A DNA stretch of 9,090 nt, from assembly GCA_945971355.1 (NCBI GenBank), contig CAMFPD010000078.1, positions 1 to 9,090 on the forward strand, written 5' to 3'. Within the stretch, counting starts at the first letter, position 1; each line of letters begins with the position of its first letter. Positions 5,772 to 9,090 of this stretch are shown here, piece after piece. Position numbers and translations under genes: made by a program. The notes under the pieces were generated by a model that saw only the letters and a program-made list of their open reading frames with translations, ran no database searches and was not told the DNA's origin. Source of the stretch: an uncultured Lachnobacterium sp. (GTDB lineage: Bacteria; Bacillota; Clostridia; Lachnospirales; Lachnospiraceae).

Positions 5772-8639
5772 TTAAATTTCAAAGCTCATCAAAGCATCAA
5801 AATTAACATCATTTATCATGACTTCCAGCTTCCTGATAATCTCGTTTTCCTCATCTGTCCACTGTTTCTGCATCATTGTCTTTAATATTTTCTCTGCTGT
5901 AGGAATATCATACTCTGCTGCCGCATGTTTTATTCTGGCAACATATTCCGATAAATCAGCATCGCTATCAGACGAACCAGAAGCGTCTCCATTCATCTTC
6001 TTAAGTGCATTCTCCACCCTATCTAGAAGCTCTATATACTCTTCCTCGAAAGATGATTGATTTGCACGAATGTAATCCAGGTTTCTCTCTCTTCCTGCCA
6101 TTTCAAGAGCTTTTGCTTTATCTCCACATTCGTTGGCCCCTATGTTATAACACATTCCTTTTATTCCATGAATCTCTACAACATAACCATCTATATCTGT
6201 GTCGATTTTTCCACTCATACTTTTTAGGTATTCACGGCCAGTTTCAGCAGTAAGGGCGAGAATCTCCAGATAATCTGACATCAGCCCACCACAATGTACA
6301 AGTCCTACTTCAATATCAATTCCTTCAATAACTAATTCCATATTTCCTCTTTCCTCTTCATCCTCTTTGACATTTACAGTTGGAATTAAATCACCATGTG
6401 CATTATCCACTCTTGTAATTTTTTCTGCTGGGATAAATCTGCACAAAACATCTTCCAAATGTTCAAATTCGATTGGCTTCTTGACATACTCATCAAAACC
6501 AACTGCCAACAGTTCCTCTCTAGCTCCCTTGACCGCATTAGCCGTCAATGCAATAATTTTACACGTGCCACCATGGGCATAGCGTGGTGAGAGTTCCCTG
6601 ATTCTCCTCATGGCCTCTATTCCATCCATTCCCGGCATCATCTGGTCCATAATTACAATATCAAAGTCCTCATTTCCACAAATCTCAATGGATTTTTCAC
6701 CGCTATCTACAGTGGTAACATCCAATCCGTAGCACTCAAGGCTCTTACGAATAACTTTCAGATTTACAAAGTTATCATCAACTACCAAAACCTTGGTATC
6801 TGATATGTACAAATCGCCTATGTTAGATTTCTCAAAAGAATGTGTCTTGAAATCAAATTCTCCAATTGGAGTGCCGTTAATCACCTTCTGTGGTATTCCT
6901 ATTGTAAAGACTGAGCCTTCACCATACACGCTTTCCACGTTTATGCTTCCATTCATCAATCCAACATATCCCTTTACAATGGACAAGCCAAGCCCTGTTC
7001 CCTCGATGCCTTCGTGAAGCCTTTTGTTCACCTGCTCGAAAGCATCAAAAATGACCATCTTGTCCTCAGCTTTTATTCCTCTTCCAGAATCCTCTACCGT
7101 GAAAACAATATTAGCATCGGATTGGAATGATGCTGACTCCATCTCCACAGTAAGACGTACAAATCCCTTTTCAGTATATTTAACTGCATTGTTTAATACA
7201 TTTATAAGTATTTCCTGAACTCTCGTTTCATCTCCATATAAAACACTTGGAATTCTGGAATTACATTCAACATCAAATCTAAGTCCCTTATTATCAGCCA
7301 GCGGCAAAATCTGTACAATCACATTCTGTAACATATCCTTGAACTGATATTCACCGTTTACAAGTTCCATCTTGCCTGACTCAATCTTTGAAATATCAAG
7401 AATGTCATTGATAATTGCCAAAAGACCATACGACGAATCCCTGATATCAGTTACATAATCAAGCAACTCCTTCCTGTCCATTTCCTGTTTCAAAATAATC
7501 TCGGAGAACCCTACAATGGCGTTCATTGGAGTTCTGATTTCATGAGACATATTGGCAAGGAAAGTACTCTTCGCCTGATTTGATATATCTGCATCCTCTC
7601 TGGCCTTTTTAAGCTCATTTATATACTTCATTCGCTCTGACAAATCTTTTATCAGCGCAATGTATCCTATTACATCGCCATATTTATCAGTAATCGCACT
7701 AACAGATAGATTACACGGTGAATTATCTGCTTTTTTCACGCAATCAAAAGTAACTTCCTTACGCTCTCCTATGACCTCATTATCGAAATCCACATCAAAA
7801 AAATCTGACACCTTCTGTTCACTGCATTCATCAGGACCTAAATTAATACCCAGATATTTATTTGCTGCCTCATTCGATATATGTAAATGATGCTCCTTAT
7901 CAAAAACTACAATAGGAACGGCAAGAGAACGATAAATATACTCTGACATATTAGATACATTTAACTCGTTACGCCTTATTCTAACCATTGCGTAATACAG
8001 AATAATTGTACCCCAGAACTGCGTCACATTACTGCCTGGCAGCGCTGGAAGCCCCATTGCCGGAAAAATCATATCAAGAACTGTTCCAATCAGAATAAGT
8101 ACCTCAATTAGCAGAAAGTACTTTCCAAATGTTCGTATTCTCCTAAGCTTTGAGAAAAAAATCATGTAGACAATTACTAATAATATATCAAAGGCTACCA
8201 GCATAAAGTAACCGGTATACAAATTGTTGACAATACCAGGGGTAAATCTATAAGTCATTCCAAACTTAGACATGACATAACTGGTCTGATTCGGCTGAAT
8301 AGACATTGCATAAACAGGCCAGCCAAGTAGCGAAATAAAATTCAACGCCCATCGAAGTACCTTGGGTATTCCAGAAATTCTACATGTAAGACACTGCACA
8401 GATATCATGTACAGTACAGTTCCAAATATTCCATAATTGCGCCAGAAATGCGCAGCCTCAACATCAAGCTGCACAAACAGCATTCCAAATCCGAAGCTCC
8501 ATATTGAGCTGGCAACAGCAACAACCCCAAACAGATATTCCTCTATCTGTCTGTTTTTCTTTGTTGAAATTCCTGTAATTAGCAGCAATATAGTACATAT
8601 ACTGTCAAATATTAGTAAATCTGAAAATAGATACTTCAC
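5772..8639 (-). CDS. Membrane hybrid sensor histidine kinase (7TM-PAS-HisKA-HATPase-REC-HPt)
   Basis: This 955-aa inner-membrane sensor kinase carries a whole phosphorelay. About seven membrane segments fill residues 1-220 (HisKA_7TM-like), then a PAS domain (about 233-332) and a short coiled linker. The HisKA domain has the phospho-acceptor His366 in NMSHEIRTPMNA. The ATPase domain has its N-box near 480-485, DSGRGI at 517-522 and GTGLGLSI at 547-554. The receiver has DD at 621-622, phospho-acceptor Asp665 (IMDQMMPGMDG), Thr699 and Lys721. An HPt domain with His824 (EIHGIKGMCYNIGA) follows, then an acidic Ser/Asp linker and a helical tail (892-955). The start is GTG; AAGGAA lies 8 nt upstream, an in-frame TAA lies further upstream, and there is no ATG between them. 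All key relay residues look intact. No DNA-binding or enzymatic output domain and no response regulator gene are nearby, so the HPt must pass phosphate to an unlinked regulator. The signal is unknown. It is the first gene of the operon. Confidence 0.93.
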   Translation of the reverse strand: MKYLFSDLLIFDSICTILLLITGISTKKNRQIEEYLFGVVAVASSIWSFGFGMLFVQLDVEAAHFWRNYGIFGTVLYMISVQCLTCRISGIPKVLRWALNFISLLGWPVYAMSIQPNQTSYVMSKFGMTYRFTPGIVNNLYTGYFMLVAFDILLVIVYMIFFSKLRRIRTFGKYFLLIEVLILIGTVLDMIFPAMGLPALPGSNVTQFWGTIILYYAMVRIRRNELNVSNMSEYIYRSLAVPIVVFDKEHHLHISNEAANKYLGINLGPDECSEQKVSDFFDVDFDNEVIGERKEVTFDCVKKADNSPCNLSVSAITDKYGDVIGYIALIKDLSERMKYINELKKAREDADISNQAKSTFLANMSHEIRTPMNAIVGFSEIILKQEMDRKELLDYVTDIRDSSYGLLAIINDILDISKIESGKMELVNGEYQFKDMLQNVIVQILPLADNKGLRFDVECNSRIPSVLYGDETRVQEILINVLNNAVKYTEKGFVRLTVEMESASFQSDANIVFTVEDSGRGIKAEDKMVIFDAFEQVNKRLHEGIEGTGLGLSIVKGYVGLMNGSINVESVYGEGSVFTIGIPQKVINGTPIGEFDFKTHSFEKSNIGDLYISDTKVLVVDDNFVNLKVIRKSLECYGLDVTTVDSGEKSIEICGNEDFDIVIMDQMMPGMDGIEAMRRIRELSPRYAHGGTCKIIALTANAVKGAREELLAVGFDEYVKKPIEFEHLEDVLCRFIPAEKITRVDNAHGDLIPTVNVKEDEEERGNMELVIEGIDIEVGLVHCGGLMSDYLEILALTAETGREYLKSMSGKIDTDIDGYVVEIHGIKGMCYNIGANECGDKAKALEMAGRERNLDYIRANQSSFEEEYIELLDRVENALKKMNGDASGSSDSDADLSEYVARIKHAAAEYDIPTAEKILKTMMQKQWTDEENEIIRKLEVMINDVNFDALMSFEI

Positions 8640-8702
8640 GCGCTCTGTTCCTTTTTCTATATAATAATCTGATTGTTATTTGGAAACTCTACATTTAGAA
8701 TA

Positions 8703-8711
8703 ATTATAGCA
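8703..8711 (-). promoter_or_regulatory. Extended -10 promoter for the kinase-led operon
   Basis: TGCTATAAT on the minus strand is a perfect -10 box with the TG extension. At 17-bp spacing the -35 is weak (TTTCAT), which is normal for extended -10 promoters. Transcription would begin near 8696, giving a leader of about 57 nt before the GTG of the histidine kinase. It lies just downstream of the terminator at 8752-8779, which fits a new transcription unit starting here. Confidence 0.55.
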
Positions 8712-8751
8712 CTCAAGTACCATTTATGAAAGTAGAAAAGCTACAGACATG

Positions 8752-8779
8752 AAAAAAAGTCCAATTACTTGGACTTTTT
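8752..8779 (-). terminator. Rho-independent terminator, probably bidirectional
   Basis: A perfect 11-bp stem (AAAAAGTCCAA at 8754-8764 with TTGGACTTTTT at 8769-8779) encloses a 4-nt loop. Read on the minus strand the stem runs into seven T residues, better than the five on the plus strand. It would therefore end transcripts from the gene entering at the right edge and insulate the kinase operon. No plus-strand gene is present to use it in the other orientation. Confidence 0.8.
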
Positions 8780-8791
8780 AGGAGAAGGTAT

Positions 8792-8813
8792 TTTTACTAT
8801 GGGGATAGTAAAA
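8792..8813. repeat. Perfect 9-bp inverted repeat with a GGGG loop
   Basis: TTTTACTAT (8792-8800) and ATAGTAAAA (8805-8813) form an exact inverted repeat around GGGG. No T-tract follows on either strand, so it is not a classic terminator. It lies in the 3' region of the right-hand gene, between its stop and the terminator. It could be an RNA-stabilising stem-loop or a dimeric repressor site. Nothing in the sequence decides between these. Confidence 0.5.
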
Positions 8814-8854
8814 TATATATAATGTATTGGGGGGTTTTTACAGGCATTATAATA

Positions 8855-8935
8855 TCATGGTTTAGTCAATAAGTGTATACAAACTTTACAATTTTTTTGA
8901 TTAATTTTTATGCATATTGTACAAGTCTTATTCAT
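8855..8935 (-). CDS. Possible 26-aa small protein with two CxxC pairs
   Basis: An ATG directly abuts the TAA of the preceding partial gene and opens a 26-codon frame ending in TGA. CGGAG lies about 9 nt upstream, inside the end of that gene. The predicted peptide has CTIC at residues 5-8 and CKVC at 16-19, a spacing that could bind a metal ion, and is otherwise Lys/Ile/Asn-rich. The DNA is very AT-rich, which explains much of the composition, and frames this short arise by chance. I recognise no family. Treat it as a candidate only. Confidence 0.2.
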   Translation of the reverse strand: MNKTCTICIKINQKNCKVCIHLLTKP

Positions 8936-9090
8936 TTATAGCAACTCCGCGAATAAACGCATAAGCAACTGTCCAAATCTAAGAGTTGCACCTCTTCCAT
9001 TGCGATATTTTTCTGTTACCTCTCTACACTCCCCAAATGTTTTCTCAAAATCATGCCTTATATCTGTTACAGCATCACATTCAGCGAAAA
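8936..9090 (-). CDS. C-terminal end of an unrecognised protein, cut by the right edge
   Basis: An open frame enters at the right edge and runs 50 codons to TAA at 8936-8938; the N-terminus lies outside the window. The visible part is rich in charged residues and looks helical, with two Cys (residues 4 and 21 of the visible piece). It ends in an amphipathic stretch around GATLRFGQLLMRLFAELL, which could be a membrane-associated or packing helix. The other reading frames of this strand close quickly, and the terminator at 8752-8779 sits suitably downstream, which supports a real gene. I do not recognise the family from this fragment. Confidence 0.6.
   Translation of the reverse strand, partial: FAECDAVTDIRHDFEKTFGECREVTEKYRNGRGATLRFGQLLMRLFAELL

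Larger units (their letters stand above)
8640..8935. other. AT-rich intergenic region of about 300 bp
   Basis: No gene of normal size lies here on either strand. The region holds the kinase promoter, the terminator, the GGGG-loop inverted repeat and the possible CxxC small ORF, listed separately. A further minus-strand TATAAT lies near 8847-8852 with no -35 at proper spacing. Two short palindromes (TTGTACAA at about 8917-8924 and ATGCAT at about 8910-8915) stand close together. I see no known riboswitch or structured RNA motif. Confidence 0.6.

Noticed and set aside
8805..8826. Seven-codon plus-strand micro-ORF near ATGGGGATAG following AGGAGAAGG
   Set aside because: It is only seven codons, overlaps the inverted repeat, and no plus-strand gene follows for it to act on as a leader.
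8828..8840. GGGGGGTTTTT as a plus-strand terminator
   Set aside because: No matching C-rich arm lies upstream to form a stem.

Overview
The window most likely comes from a low-to-medium GC Bacillota, probably a Lachnospiraceae (Butyrivibrio/Roseburia-like) genome. This is an inference from protein style: a 7TM-PAS hybrid kinase with a C-terminal HPt, a short-form RACo-like ferredoxin and a two-domain PPK2. No rRNA or marker gene is present to prove it. Every gene I can support lies on the minus strand, so the region reads from right to left.

Right edge (about 8640-9090). The last 50 codons of an unrecognised gene enter from outside and stop at 8936. A possible 26-codon ORF with two CxxC pairs begins at the very next base. 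A perfect 9-bp inverted repeat (8792-8813) and a strong stem-loop terminator (8752-8779) follow. An extended -10 promoter (8703-8711) then appears to start the next unit.

Main block (244-8639). Six tightly packed genes look like one operon: a 955-aa membrane hybrid histidine kinase with a complete His-Asp-His relay; rsmJ (16S rRNA guanine methyltransferase); an AlkD-type DNA alkylation-repair protein; a RACo-like ASKHA ferredoxin (reductive activator of corrinoid proteins), whose start overlaps the alkD stop by 4 bp; a DUF389 membrane protein; and a class II PPK2 polyphosphate:AMP phosphotransferase. Gaps are 21, 12, -4, 48-69 and 33 bp. The genes share no obvious pathway. Two sub-themes are visible: methyl chemistry (rRNA methylation, alkyl-lesion repair, corrinoid activation) and a DUF389 + polyphosphate kinase pair.

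Left edge (1-243). Three tandem 21-bp repeats abut a perfect TATAAT box with no good -35. Immediately downstream is a cobalamin (B12) riboswitch that runs off the left end and must control an unseen gene to the left. The corrinoid activator in the operon and this B12 sensor about 2.6 kb away suggest a link to B12-dependent methyl transfer, which the missing downstream gene would test.

No tRNA, rRNA, CRISPR array, insertion sequence or phage gene was found. I see no fully convincing new system. The least explained items are the DUF389-PPK2 pair, the 21-bp repeat array ahead of the riboswitch promoter, the orphan phosphorelay kinase heading a repair/methyl operon, and the CxxC small ORF.
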